Positions 1 through 12,865 of a stretch of DNA of 64,000 nucleotides are shown piece by piece; the first letter of the stretch is position 1; each line of letters begins with the position of its first letter. Where the stretch lies: positions 32,626,887 to 32,690,886 of the forward strand of contig CM046299.1 in NCBI GenBank assembly GCA_025267735.1, in the 5' to 3' direction. Source of the stretch: Mactra quadrangularis (taxonomy: Eukaryota; Mollusca; Bivalvia; Venerida; Mactridae). The notes under the pieces are model-generated. The model saw nothing but the letters and a program-made list of their open reading frames with translations. It was not told the origin of the DNA and made no database searches. Made by a program: the position numbers and the translations under genes.

Positions 1-1596
1 TGTTTAGTATAATATATTGATCTTAAAATAACAGTTTTATCTAAATAAGATATATTCGAGCCATCATTCCATAATCTTTATGAATAAAAGTTTCCTTATA
101 GCATTTTACTACTCTCATGGAAATAACTCAGATTATTCGACGCACATTTTAATGTCGTTTGTGGTCCTTGCCAAAATAAGCAAATATTACAATTTTAGAG
201 ACCTGATGTGAAGCTGCATTAATTTAAGTGGACTTATAGCAAAGAACTTGTCTTTGCATTAACTTATGGTCTGATGTTTTTCCATTTTTAGCGATCGAAA
301 GTTGTAATTTGTAGATGCACATTTCATGACATCGTTATATCATTGTTCGTTTTGGTCATACAGATATCCTTTCATAGAGAGAATTGTATTCATTCCTTTG
401 ATAAAACTCAATAGGCTGATAGGGAGTCATCGTTGTCTAATTCACGCTGATAAGGTGGCAGTAGTATAGATACGTGACAAAATGAATGAAAAGGGACATC
501 ATAAACATATGATTTCATACCCGCTGTCTAAGTAGGATAGAATACTCGTAGCAGTTTGATATGAGATTTATCAACTTTCATCGTCCATTAATAAATCCCA
601 TAATTATTAAACTGCTACTCATGCTCTATCTTATATTTAATTCACGATATAAGACTTGGGTAATATGAAGAGACTAGGCATAAGTGAAATTTTTCTGTCT
701 ATAAATGCACTAATTATTTTGCACATTGACTTTTTTTTACAGAATATTTTGAGCTTTTACACTATATCAAATGGACTTTTTCGGGGAAAATAAGTAGTTA
801 TTTAATATGTTTTTTTTTTCAATAACTTGTCTGAAAAGAAACCTCGGCATAAACCTTTTGTGTGTATTTTAACTGTGCTATAAATCATGTGTATAAAAGC
901 CATGAAAGTGATTGTTCATAAACTAAGAAAAGGAAAATAAGATAGTTAGCAAATGGAGTTAGTATGTATCAATGAAACGCTATCACGAGGTTTAAATCTA
1001 CATGGGTTACGAGTTTAAAAAAAAATAAACGCAGACGGAAGAGTCTAAGAACTGTCATTGATGTGAGTGTATTATGGCAACTTTAATATGCCCTATTGCG
1101 TACATACATGTACATTCATGTTCTTTTTTATTCTTTTTTTCCAAAAATAAAGCCCAAGTTTACATAAACTATTTTTTAAATGTTCTACTTTCGATATTGA
1201 TTGTATATTCTTAACTATGTTCTATTGAGCTTTAGCTTTTTATCAATGAATAGGACTCACACAATGTTAAGGTGTTGAAATATTTAGTTCATATTTCCTT
1301 TCCTAATGCACGCTTAGTTCAATCTTTGATAGGAAGTCAGCTCCCTTTTATCTGTAAGAAGACAATATTTGTAAAATGTCATCTAATGAATAAAAACAAG
1401 CACGGAACGTTAAGTTGTCAAAATAATTGTCATGTCAAACTCGTCTTAATTATCAATTACGTAACATATAATAATCAATATCCTACACAATGGTGCTTGC
1501 CTGGCAGTAATTTAAAGGCTATACTATATTTGCATATAAATGGATGTGTTGTTCTGTATAGCTTTTGTATGCTATGTTTGGCATGCTAGTTAGAAA
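1..1596. other. AT-rich stretch, no gene seen
   Basis: No recognisable coding region, RNA gene or repeat family was found. The longest open frame (1272-1589, plus, 105 codons) has no recognisable motif and looks like a chance frame in AT-rich DNA. It could be intron or intergenic DNA. Confidence 0.5.
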
Positions 1597-2015
1597 CTGG
1601 CCCCAGTTTTACGACACAAACTCAACTTTGTACTCAAACTCAATCTTATGTTATTGATAATAAATTTTACTTATTTTATCAATCTCACAACAATGTAGTA
1701 TGATATGAAATCCCAGCAGTGATTTAAAAGCTGTATTGTATCTAGTAAAACTAGCTTGAATAAGGTTTGATTTAATTGTAATGATTTGAGTCTGTTAACG
1801 AACTGCTGATTTTGTATCAAGTTAAAATTGACTTTGTGGCTTTAAGTTTATAATCAAACCCATGATATTTTATGCTGATACATTTTATATATTTTCATTA
1901 TTATGATCATCTAATAGCAGCCATTCAAACTACATTTACATGCTTTTTAGAGACCCAACACACTTGTGTCTGTTATTGAGTTCATACATAAGTTTGTTAG
2001 TGAAACTGGGGCCAG
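1597..2015. mobile_element. MITE-like element with CTGGCCCCAGTTT terminal inverted repeats
   Basis: The 13-base sequence CTGGCCCCAGTTT at 1597-1609 is present as its reverse complement at 2003-2015. Weaker similarity continues inward (an ACAAACT-type block and an ACTCAA block on both sides). The 419-bp interior has no coding frame of note. A short AT-rich, TIR-bounded, non-coding unit of this size fits a MITE. I could not fix a target-site duplication, so the superfamily is left open. Confidence 0.6.
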
Positions 2016-4167
2016 CTACTTGTTAACTTATTAAGCTAGTTTATATTATGCAGTCACATGATCTTCAAGAGGTCAACAAACTCTATTTTTATCAATTTTA
2101 TGCACCAATTAACAAATAAGAGTCTGATAGCGCATAAAATAATTGTTAACCCCCTTTTTCTTATCAAAATGTACTAGACAAACTGGGATTTTGACAGAGA
2201 AAACTATCGGTTATTTTATTTAAACATTTGTCTACAAAGAGTGATAGGCGAGAAATTATTGCCTGTTTACATTCTTAATGGTTGTTTAAATCACGTGTCT
2301 GTAGACTTTTGAATAACCAGCTTTGGTGTGTTGGTTAAAAGATTAATGAAATGTTTTCTGAATGTCATCAATGTTATCATTTAAGTTGCCATTACAGAAC
2401 TCATAAACAATATTTAACATTGAATATTGCTTCTGAGCATGTTTGTTTAAATCACAGTTTCAGAAGTGAGTCTGAGAAGTTAATTCTATTTCTGAAATAT
2501 CATGTTGTTTTGGTTTCAAAATTTTACATTGATTCTTTCATTTATGATTGTTTTCATTCTTACCAATTGATGCCTGTAAGAATACTTTTATACATTTTAA
2601 TAACTTAGTCTAATCACATAGTTTGTCACAAAACATATTTTTCTTCGGCAGATTTTATGTATGTAAAGAGTCATAACCTCCTGAAGGGACCGTGAGGGAA
2701 TCGACTGACTCCATTTATTTTTTTAAGTCTGACATATAGCACCGTATAACAACAAACTGTGTTAATCTTCATTTAGATTCTCAATAAATCACTTGTTAAT
2801 GAAAGTATACTTCATTTAGTTAATAACGATTGAAATATGTTTTACATATTATTAATTAATATATATATCTTCTTATCTTACAGGATGATGAAGTTATTCC
2901 TAAGATAATTTATTAACGGTGTTGATTCCTTCTTCATTTCTGGACTGTAATCTCCATTGATATGTTTTAACAAGGACATTGTTTTACTAAGATACAGTTT
3001 CTGCATAATAAAAACATATTGATACATCACACTTAGTGTTGTTTGCTGAGTGTACATGTACATATATTCATTAGAGTTAACTACCTTGGATATACTTCCA
3101 ATGTGTCATTAATTTTGATAATCACTTATATATGGTGGTATTCTTTGATGTATGTATTCTTTTAAAGTTTTTTTTCTCATGTATAGTTATTTCTACAATT
3201 CAAAACATTCGCCACTTATCTGTAAATTATCATCTGTATTCAATTGTATATATGATACATACCTTAAACACAGATGGGTCTAATTAGTTTTTTAGATATT
3301 CTACATATATGCATGTACTACTTTGTATTATTTTCATGTTGGTTTTGGTGATAAAATTTTTGTTGTTTTTTGCTCCGTCAGAATTATTTTATTTGTATAA
3401 TTCACGTACTTTGAGTGTGTTAAAATTGAACTTGAGACAAAGCTAAAGTTGAGAAGTTCAGTAAAATCAAGGTCAGCATATATTTTAATCATTTTATTGT
3501 TGTATACCCCATCATTATATAAATAATTAAAAGGGCCGGGGTTTAATACACATAATAACTACAGTTAGAAACCAAAACTTACCTTGTAATTCATGTTTAC
3601 ATTTTCTGCATTTCGTGTTTCCTATTTTGTGAGTGTGATGCATGCCACTAGCCATAAAGCACACAATGACTAGTGTTCTAAACAACTAACAGAACATCTT
3701 AGCACATATATGTTGGTTATGAACTAGGATTCTAAGCTCAAAATAATGTTTGTTTATCCAGTATGTTTCGTATCCAGTTCGCATATTGTGATCCTCTGTA
3801 TCCCTTTTAATATGTTTCCTTTGATGTTAAATCCTAATTCTAGATGTAAATTATTTAATGCCTTACACTTTTGCTGAATGTTAATGTTTAAATCCAGTTA
3901 TAACGCGAGATTTTATCCATTTTTTACGAGCACATTTTGTCTTATGTCAGCGTTCCTGTTATTTTTACATTGAACTCTGGGAATTTATTCCTACTCTGTA
4001 CAGTCTTAAGGAACTTTGTTTTCGACTAAAATATTGTTTAATGGCCAAATTAAGGTATTATAGTCATTGATTTAACTGTATTTTGTTATTAAAAAGTAAT
4101 GTTAAGTTATTTTAGACATTGGTCAAATACAAATAGTTGTCTACTCAGATATTTCATTGTTGGATGA
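2016..4167. other. AT-rich stretch, no gene seen
   Basis: No convincing exon, RNA gene or repeat boundary was found. The open frames at 2351-2608 (plus) and 2878-3063 (minus) have biased, low-information composition and no motif. Probably intergenic or intronic. Confidence 0.45.
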
Positions 4168-4310
4168 GCCGCCAAAAAGCACCCACTTCTTGGGCATAAT
4201 CAACCAAAAAGCACATATTTATTGGGCGGTTTTTGGTTGAGTTGGAAATCAATCAAAAAGCATCCAATTTTGGGCGGAAACACCCAAAAACCACCCACTT
4301 TTGGACGGAG
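4168..4310. repeat. Short tandem and inverted repeat of a CCAAAAAGCACCCA / TTGGGCGG block
   Basis: About four related units carry a CCAAAAAGCAC-type block followed by TTGGGCGG or TTGGACGG. Because the blocks read partly as each other's complement (CCGCCAAAAA against TTTTTGGGCGG), the stretch can fold on itself. It is more GC-rich than its surroundings. No coding meaning is apparent. Confidence 0.6.
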
Positions 4311-4704
4311 GGTGAAAATTTAGTATAAAAACCCCCAGAAAATTGTTCGTAAAGCTCATTCCATCACGGTTACCTTAGGGTTAGGTTATTGTACAAGTTC
4401 AACAACATTTATTTGTAAGATGCTTTTCTGAGCTTCAAGCTTTCTTATAAATTTCACCTTCATGTAGTATTAATAAGTTGTGTATATCTAGTATAATTTT
4501 TAACGTTAAATAAAACGTTCGAGTTTAAACTTTATGAACGAGTTGTCATTTTGTTCACCCTTGTGTAACTGGTACTCTGACAGTTGTGATTGGAAAGTCG
4601 AGTGAACAACCTTCGTTCACGCTACCAAAGGAACTCCTGCTTTGGAAGAACCACTCGACAGGCCTCTCAACAAGTTAACCTCGGAGAAACATTCCTTGAC
4701 GTAT
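4311..4704. other. No gene seen
   Basis: Between the small tandem repeat and the next inverted-repeat element I see no open frame or repeat. The composition rises slightly in GC near 4560-4700, but no motif was recognised. Confidence 0.4.
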
Positions 4705-5174
4705 ATCGACTCAGGCTGTATCAATCTATACACTGTACGTATAGTCCAACAGAATTAACCTGAGCTTGACCTTTATGCAAGAATATATTAAACATATAGT
4801 AATATAGTAAATATATTTACAGTCTATTTTTGTCTTCGTTTGTAAATCGCGCTTTATCGGAAGCTTTCGACAAAATTTACGTACTGAACAATTAATGTTG
4901 TTTTCATAAGAATAAATACTTCGTGTCATAATATTGCTGACTTATTTGTTTCCCCTAAAACTAATGTGTCCAAAATCAAAAGTACAAAAACATGCCACTT
5001 ATAATAAATTGATTCATAGTCACATCGGTTGTTAAAAACACGTGTATAACCGTATACACACACACGGAAACTCACGATTTAATATAAGTGAAGTGTGTAA
5101 TTATTATAATTAGGTAGTTCAAGCTCAAGTTAGTTCTGTTGGACTATAGATCCATACACGCGTCCTTAGTCGAC
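4705..5174. mobile_element. MITE-like inverted-repeat element (about 470 bp)
   Basis: The block at 4741-4770 (starting ATAGTCCAACAGAA) is repeated in reverse complement at 5118-5148 with a few mismatches. Weaker similarity extends outward to TCGACTMAGG on both sides. The interior is AT-rich, and its one minus-strand frame (4726-4929) is not protein-like. Inverted ends plus a non-coding interior of this size suggest a non-autonomous DNA element. The target-site duplication was not resolved. Confidence 0.55.
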
Positions 5175-5585
5175 CGGGGTGAGCTCGTAACAATATTATT
5201 TGACTCTCACTGACAACTATAGTGATTGTATTATTACGTTTGTATCTATGCATTTTAAGGGGTAATTCGGTAAATGCACATTCAGATTAACAGGAAAATA
5301 TTTGGAAACAAGAATGTTAAATATTGACTAGTACATTTGTATTTGTTCATGAGATACGAATCTAAAACAAACACACCCACACTCGCACACCACACGCGCG
5401 CACCCCCCCCCCCCCTCGCACACACACCTACGAACCTCCCAATACACCCGCTACATACATGTTTACAATCCTGATGTTTAATTAATTTTACTTTATTAAA
5501 GCCACTAAACGAAGACAAAATCTTTAACATCAATCTAAAACGAGTAATACTAATAAAAAGACAATAGAATATAACTGCCTTGGGG
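5175..5585. other. Non-genic stretch with a poly-C run
   Basis: It contains a run of 13 C at 5403-5415 flanked by CA-rich DNA. A minus-strand frame at 5282-5533 runs through this low-complexity part and is not a credible gene. Confidence 0.5.
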
Positions 5586-5586
5586 T

Positions 5587-5622
<36 letters not shown>
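5587..5622. repeat. (ATA)n microsatellite, LINE 3' tail
   Basis: About 11 uninterrupted trinucleotide units. It lies exactly where the minus-strand LINE should end, so it reads as the LINE's short-repeat tail rather than an independent microsatellite. Confidence 0.8.
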
Positions 5623-5624
<2 letters not shown>

Positions 5625-5854
5625 CGAATTTATTTAATATGAATAACATATTTGGCTAAAACCAATTTTCAATATGGTCCACACAGAAATGTTACAATGT
5701 ACATACAGTATGAAAATAGACAACAGGGTTGAGTAAAATTGTACAAAATACATGAAAATAAAAAAAAAACATATAGGTTACGTATAAACAGTAATATAAA
5801 GCAATGTGATGAATACATAGTTTGAAATATGTACATAATACAAATATATAATGA

Positions 5855-8800
5855 CAGCCGTTCTCCAGAAATGGTTACCATTTTGAAAAACACGTGTCTC
5901 CAGGTTATATACGACTATATACACAACGTGAAACAACACTTATGGTTTTAATCATTTGGAAATGTTAACTTAGATTGTTGTTGCTAAAGTGGTACAAAAG
6001 AAACATTGAAAACTTACGCCCTTTTGCAAAAGTTTGCTAAGCAAAAACTTCAATAAGTAGAAAAATGCCGTGTCTCCAGCTCTATTTTAATATTTGCTTT
6101 GAAAAATAATTAATCTAAGGTTTGTTATTGCTTGTAATATGTATTTATTTTCCATATATGGGTAGTGAATTGTATGATTTTAAAGATATTCTACTGATAC
6201 GAATATGAAATTCTAAGATTTTCTACTTTTTAGGGTTGTCTCCAAAACAGTCCTATGTTACCGTAACTATTTTTGCATGGTTAAATTACTTTCCAAAAGG
6301 TGTTGTTGTTAATTGTTAAACGGTTTGCTAATACTACAATGAGTCAAATATCGTGGGAAACAAAGTTTGAATCTTATCTGTCCTAAGGAGAATGAACAAA
6401 TTAACTCCAAACTCAATTTTTTAAATGTCGCATTTAAGAAACTATGCTTCCATAACGAGCGTAGCACAGTTGCTAGCGACAATATAGGTGTTTTTACATT
6501 GAATTGTTGTTTGCCACTGTACATTGGTGTGATCAAGTGCAAGTAACGCGTACATTTATTGTTACTTCTATATTTATTGAGGGAAACTTTAACGGAACAC
6601 ATGGATTCCGTAACGACTATTCTCCGTAACAAGTATTTGACATGCTATATGATATAATTTATGGAAGAAACAATCTGTTATTGTTTTCGATATTCCTCTT
6701 TTGATCATTTGATCATGTTAAAAGCAAAATTAGGCCTTAGCACTAACAATTACGGTACATGTGTAAGAAAAACATATTTTAGTGCAGGTACAGGATGAAG
6801 GATGAATATGAAATCTGTGTAATGGATGACTGTCATAGTTTTAATATTACAATTATTAATACTTTCATTGACATATTTCTTTAAGTGGAAAGAAAAAATG
6901 TTGATGTCTCTTTAATTGAGAATAAAAATTCATTTCGTTACGGAGTATAGAGGGCTTGTTACGGAACATAGATTGTAATAATAACGATTTATGCGATCAT
7001 TGAATTAAATTGAATGCATTTAACATTATCACAGTACTTTTACTACGTAAACAGACTAACTGAACGTTTTCCATTCTTATATGATGAAAATTGATGAAAA
7101 TAGTTGCGTCCGTGGAAATTTTCACATTTGACACACCTCTATGTGTTTCAAATTTGTAACAAAACAATATTTGTGTAACCAATTTATGCAAAATTATGGT
7201 CATAACAACAATAAAGAATATTTAACAAATTGGCAATGTCTGAATCGAATTAACAATGATTCTTACACATTAAAACAATGACCTAAAAATCAGCATGTCT
7301 AAAGATTTGAGGATGTTGATATCATTCAAAAGTTTCATTTTATCTTGTGCGTTATCAGTTGAAATTTCCAGTTATTGCTTCGAAAAAATGTCTTCACCAC
7401 TGATGACCAATATCAACATGAGCACCCATCAGAGACGTTGCACAAAGACAATTTTAAACGTCTCTTGCACCTGCGACACATATATTCAAAATCCGAATAA
7501 AACAGCTAGGAATTTCGGAACGCATAAAATATGATGGAATATCTTATCAAGTTTCTTTAAAGACCACATCTGCTAAGCTAACTTTAGATACCATACTATT
7601 TATTATTATTTAATGATATTCTTACTTTATTAACTTTAATCATGGGGTAAGAAACAAGTAAATACTTTAATAAGTGATTGCAGTATTTTAATGAAAATAA
7701 CATATATTACAAAATAAATTTAGCAATACCAAAGTGTTTGCCAATTCAATTTTAGAAATACTTTGTAAATACACATATGACAAAACAGTTTCCTTTCATT
7801 TTAGGTATATATCAAATGCAATCTTTGACCAAAGTTAAATTTAAGCTAAACTATGCATAAAAATTATAAAAATGTTTCTGGATTTGATTTCATTCCAAAA
7901 TATGATTGTTAATATAAAAATGTTTCTCACCAGTTTTAGTCTGATCGCGTCCTCGAGTTTTAATTCGCCCGGATTTAAAATTACCAATTTTCCTGCATAA
8001 TAGTTATTTGGCCTACACGGTCACCAAAAATTATTATGTCAAACCCAAATGAATGGGTTGTTAATATAATCATTTCCCATCGTGGTGCTTAGCATATGTT
8101 CCGTAACGCCGCTTAGCGTAGTAATTTTTCGCAAATAGCTAATTTATTGACTATTTATTATGTTCATCACGATCACTGTCGTATATTTCATATATCTACA
8201 TGGTATACACACTAGAACGTATCAGTAAAAGTGCATTTTAGTTAGGTTAATACCATCATACTTACTTCATATGTCTCATTTGTTATATTCAAAGCTCAAT
8301 ATTATTGTAATTTTGTAATATGGCAACACTTAAACTTAAATTTTGTTAAAAACATAAGGAAATACTCTGTGCTGTTAATAAATCATATTTTTGTATTGTT
8401 TAATCGATATTAAAATGCAGTTAAGTTCGAGTTGGCAAGACTTTCTAATTTTAACTATGTTCTGTAACTCCATGGCACATCAAATATGTCATTATGTATG
8501 AACATACAGTGTCATGTTTCAAACTAATTTACATTTTATTTTGTGCCTTATATGTTGTAGTTTTCATCAATTTGGAAAAGAATGGTCCACATGTCTGTAT
8601 GTGACAAATACACATGTTGACATAATTGTGTTACGTTATCTTATCTTAACAACAAAAAATGATGATGACTTCTACATGCGCTATTCTGACAATCATGTAT
8701 ATATTGCGAAGTAGTTTGCTTAAATTTGTTTCACTACTCACCATTGAATGATATTCCATACTTACATGGACAGAAATACAGACTTGCATTTTAAAACTAG

Positions 8801-9027
8801 GTATCTACTACTTGAGCTCGTGATTCTATGCTCCGTAACGTAGGAGTTGACGTATACTTTTTGAACTCGTATATCTTTCTCAGTCTTAGAATGGTGTGCG
8901 TTATATTTTTGTTTCGAGACCACGAAGGTTTGAATTTTGCAATTATGTTAAAAAATAAATGTTTACTGTAAGTTCATTTTTCGACATTTCACTTTTCAAA
9001 ATGGTAACGATTTCTGGAGAACGGCTG
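5855..9027. mobile_element. Non-autonomous DNA transposon with 5-bp TSD and subterminal CCGTAAC repeats
   Basis: The left end starts CAGCCGTTCTCCAGAAAT and the right end is its reverse complement. About 35 bases match with one or two differences, up to a TTTTGAAAA block. The sequence immediately outside is AATGA on both sides (5850-5854 and 9028-9032), a direct 5-bp target-site duplication. The 3,173-bp interior has no long open frame, only spurious ones of 107 codons or less. The heptamer CCGTAAC or its complement occurs repeatedly inside, near 6260, 6608, 6624, 6937, 6959, 8100 and 8833. The element lies in the LINE 3' region. I cannot name the superfamily. Confidence 0.75.
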
Positions 9028-9032
9028 AATGA

Positions 9033-9412
9033 CTATCACAATATATTACAACAATGGGACTACATTATTTACATAGCACTACCCGTGTATTTCCATTGTA
9101 GATAATTTGTCTTGAATTTCTTGAGAGAATGAGATTGTCGAACTTCTAAAGGTATTGAATTCCAGACCATAGGGCCTGAATAACTGAGTGATTTTCTAAA
9201 AAAATTCCAAGTTTGGTTTTGGGACTGAAATCATAGCTTGTATTTCAGATCTAAGAACACGGTCATGGTTGCAATTTGAAAGTTGAACATCAAGTTTAAA
9301 TAATCTAGACCTGCATTGTTTAAAGATTTGAATATAAGAGTTGCTTTTTTGAATCTGATTCTCTCAGGGAAAGTCATCCATTTTAGCTCCTTGAAAAGGA
9401 CAGCTGAAGGAG
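9033..9412 (-). pseudogene. LINE reverse transcriptase, C-terminal fragment
   Basis: Read from 9412 leftwards, the frame gives an ELKWMTFPERIRFKKS-type block, then a weaker RSEIQAMISVPKPN block and an LFRPYGLEFNT block. These match the conserved region after the RT thumb of CR1/Jockey-group LINEs (typically LKWLPFPERVRYQK, then a V.RP.T..F..SF block, then WN.LP). It directly continues the piece at 12339-12810 once the intervening element is ignored. No catalytic residues lie in this part. The copy is degenerate. Confidence 0.75.
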
Positions 9413-9414
9413 TA

Positions 9415-12336
9415 GGGGGGGGGGTGTTAATTTGACTTTTTTATGGGACCCTGTTTAAAAAATGCTACATGTACTGACATGTAAGGAAAAGCATATCTTT
9501 TTAATTTCTGACCCCATTAACCCCCCTGTACATACCCTCTAAAGGTTGGCCACGCCCATTTTCACATAAATTACCAGTTTTTTACATTTAATTGCAATAA
9601 GTTGTATGGTATTGGACTGCAATATGTCATTTTACAGGTTTATTAAGGTGCTGAGTTCAAATATAAAGTCAAAAACAAAATTAATCAAACTAATATAGCT
9701 AAACATTCAAAATGGCCGCCAAAATAACCATAGTACAAGCATATTCGGGAGTTTATTTATCCTGAACATTTAATATGTTGAATCATGCCTGCAATATGTC
9801 TAGCTATAGGTTTTTTAAGGTGCTGAATTCAAATATGAAGTAAAAAAACTTTATGTAAGAAACCACTATGGCGAGAAATTCAAAATGGCTGCCATATTAA
9901 ACCCATTTTGAGCATATTAGGGTAATTATTTATACTGGACATTCAATATGTTGATTCATACATGCAATATGTCCAGAAATATATTTTTTAAGGTGATAAA
10001 TTCAAAAAGGAAGTTAATTTAAAAAACCAAAATGGCGAGAAATTCAAAATGGCTGCCAAATTTAACCTAGTTTGTTTTAGTATATTCGGGTAATTACTTA
10101 TCCTGGCATTCAATGCGTTGAATCATGCTAGCATTACGTCAATTTATAAGTTTGTTAGGGTAATTAGTTCAAATATGAAGTCAAAACTAATTTAAACAAC
10201 CCAATATGACCAAAAATTCAAAATGGCTACCAAAATAACACATTTTCAATGTATACTGGTTATCAATGGTCAAATCTATATGTTGAATCATGGGTTGTTA
10301 TCACTCTTAATGCAATTGTTTAGATTATTTGTAAAAATAGTAAAGCAAATAATCATATATTACATATAATAATCTGTTTTGCAAGAACTCGTATCTTAAT
10401 ATTTAATGAGGTATGTCAGTTCAACACGAAAGTCAGACCTGACATTGCTCAAATAAATTTTCAGATTGGTGGCCTACACTTTCAAAGACTTTCGTAAAGA
10501 TCCATTGATTTAAGTATTTTCCATAGTCCAATAGTGTAATGTTAAATTATACATCATCAGGCAACTCATATATATAATATATCAGTAGACAAATGACCAT
10601 GGGAAATAGCTGCACATTTGGTTAAAATATGTAATCTTAAAGGTTTTGTGTTTAAGTTCTTGTAGTATTGTTTCTGTAGAAAATGTACCAAATGTTTTCT
10701 GCTCATCCTCAGTTAGGGAGAAACCATTCTATACCTGTTTGTATTTATAAGTTTATGTCTTTATATAAAAATTCTCATTACTTGCAAAGTGTATGAAATA
10801 TGAGCTAAAAAGGTTCCCTGTCTGTTTTAGCATTGATGAGAGATTCAAAGGTTTAATCAATTAACACATTGCATTTTGCTTGGTTTGGCTGTGATTGTAT
10901 AAACCACCGCTCAAAAAAGTAATTGCCTATTTCAATTATTGTTTTCTTTACTTTTCTTTTACTCGGTTGTCACTTAAGCAATCTCATTTTCTAATCATGG
11001 AATGTCTTGCATTTGTTTCAACCTTGCACAGTTGGCCATATAATTGAACACCATCACCTCAATCATTAGTTTTTATGGCTATTTAAAAGAAATGCAACTA
11101 AGTATAAACAAATTAATAGAGATATAACCAAAATTGCAAATAAGAAGTAAACGGAATGACACAATTGCTATTGTGATATTGGAAAATTGGAGAATACAAT
11201 TCTTTTATCTGAAAGCAATTGTTGGTCAATTTACTTTTTGTGAAGATTCTGATAGATACATACATAAGCCAAACTTAATAAAAATGGAAACAGAGAAAGT
11301 AAATGAATTGCATCTAGAAATCTGATAAGCTATGAAGTCATTATTTACCAAGAAATCATTGCTTTATTATATTTTCAGAAATAAAAAACAACAACACAGT
11401 CTTGTTAAAAAAAAGTTGCAATCTATATTGTAGCTTAGATGCTTGATACATGATAGCATACAGCCATCACCCATGGTAATCATTTAGTTACTAATATCTA
11501 TAAAATTTTCTGGGAATTTTAACTCTACTTTGCAACCAAAGTGCCAAGACATTTCCTATGCACATACTCATCAACATCTTAATGAAGTAAAGCAATCAAA
11601 GACACATTTTTCAATCAAGACATCATATGTGCCGCTGGTGAGGTTGGAACGAATGACCTCTCAGACCTTAACCTCTAATCATACCTCTAGAGCTCTACCT
11701 CAGCTATATAATGAATAACATATATTTGCACACTTATAATCAAGTGTCATAACTTTGGTCTTTTGGTAAGGTGTCATTAACTAGAGTTAATTTATAAATT
11801 GCGTAACATGTTTAAAGTGTGCCGTTTATAACTGAAATATGATTTATTTTGGTGGCCATTTTGAATTTTCTGCCATATTAGTTTGTTAAATTTAGTTCTG
11901 GAGTTAATATTTGAACTCAGCACCATAAAACACCTTTAAATTGATATATTGCTGGCATGATTCAACATATTCAATGCCCAGTAAATGTAATACCCAAATA
12001 TGTCCAAAATTTGGGTCATTTTGGCAGCCATTTTGAATGTTTTGCCATATTAAGTTGTTTAATTTAGATTTTGACTTCATATTTGAACTCAGCAGCCTAA
12101 CAAACCTACATATTGATATATTGAAAGCCTATAAGAATTGATTTATAACAGTTGGATATAAAAAATTGTTATTTTTGTGTAAAATGGGCGTGTCCGACTT
12201 TCAAGGGGTATGTACAGGGGGGTTAATGGGGTCACACAAAAATTTTTGTTGTTGGTTCTATTTTCATAATGATGGCACCATATTTTAAGCAGGGTCTCAC
12301 ATGATTATCTTTAAAAAATGAAATTAACAACCCCCC
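9415..12336. mobile_element. TIR element with TA TSD and arms of about 180-bp tandem repeats (foldback-like)
   Basis: The ends are a G-run followed by TGTTAATTT on the left and the reverse complement on the right. TA flanks both ends (9413-9414, 12337-12338). Further inward both arms share blocks including GACCCCATTAACCCCCCTGTACATACC and ACGCCCATTTT. The left arm (about 9640-10290) then holds about four tandem units of 175-185 bp, each with an ATGTTGAATCATG block and an AAAATGGCTGCCA block. The right arm (about 11820-12130) has two inverted units. The interior has no transposase frame. TA duplication fits Tc1/mariner-type or other TA-targeting elements. It sits inside the LINE reading frame, which stays compatible on both sides. 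Confidence 0.75.
11629..11712 (-). ncRNA. tRNA-like fragment (probable SINE head)
   Basis: On the minus strand a TAGCTGAGGTAGAGC sequence resembles a pol III A box. About 50 bases later GTCATTCGTTCCAACC resembles a degenerate B box with its T-loop. The acceptor ends do not pair well and no mature tRNA fold is evident, so a tRNA-derived SINE fragment is the likeliest reading. It lies in the interior of the TA-flanked element. Confidence 0.45.
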
Positions 12337-12338
12337 TA

Positions 12339-12810
12339 ATTGGAGTATTAAAATCTTGATCTAGAATAATTCTTGCAGCTCTTTTTTGAAGTTTAATAAC
12401 AGTTTCTAAAAGTTCACCAGTGCAGTTTCCCCAAATCGTGCAACAGTAGTCTAGATGGGGTAGAATATATGCATTGAAGAATAGTTTACGGGAAGGAATG
12501 TTAAAAAATGCTTTAATCCGTAAGAGGAGATATAAGTTACTGTTACATATTTTTAGGCTTTTTCGACTTGAGATTTCCAAGTTAAATTATGATCAACATT
12601 TACTCCTAGCAGCTTCTCAGTTGCAGAATATATTAGACATTGATCAATCATAAGTAAATGATTAGTATTGGTATGGGCTAAAACTTTTTTATTATTTGCA
12701 GGTGTTGACATGAACATTGCTTTAGTTTTAGAGACATTTGGTAACATAGAATTTTGTTCACACCATTTAGAAACAATGTTAATATTTGTTTGAAATAATT
12801 AAGAATCATT
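12339..12810 (-). pseudogene. LINE reverse transcriptase fragment (post-catalytic region)
   Basis: Two overlapping minus-strand frames, 12553-12747 and 12311-12580, are one ORF broken by a frameshift near 12560. The first carries SKWCEQN...NVSKTKAMF and LLGVNVDHNLTWKSQV. The second carries SNLYLLLRIK, LFFNAYILPHLDYCCTIWG and LQKRAARIILD. This order (K-T-K block, LGV.ID..L.W block, YILPHLDY...W block, LQKRAARII block) is characteristic of CR1/L2/Jockey-group LINEs downstream of the YxDD box, which is absent here. The sequence stops being RT-like near 12810, the 5' truncation point. Confidence 0.85.
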
Positions 12811-12865
12811 GGTAGGAGGGAGAATGGCCGTAGAAATTATTTCATGACCAAGCTTCACGAAAGTA

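Larger units (their letters stand above)
5586..12810 (-). mobile_element. Degenerate non-LTR retrotransposon (CR1/L2-like LINE), 5'-truncated, split by two DNA elements
   Basis: Three minus-strand pieces belong together in order: the reverse transcriptase downstream region at 12339-12810, the C-terminal region at 9033-9412, and the 3' UTR with its tail at 5586-5854. The pieces are separated by two TIR elements (9415-12336 and 5855-9027), each with matching target-site duplications, so the LINE was the older sequence. The tail is an ATT-type microsatellite at the 3' end, as in CR1/L2-type LINEs. The frame is shifted near 12550-12580 and the catalytic RT core is missing, so the copy is dead and 5'-truncated. 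The family call rests on remembered motifs only. Confidence 0.8.

Noticed and set aside
1272..1589. 105-codon plus frame as a gene
   Set aside because: No domain, no signal, low-information composition in AT-rich DNA; likely chance.
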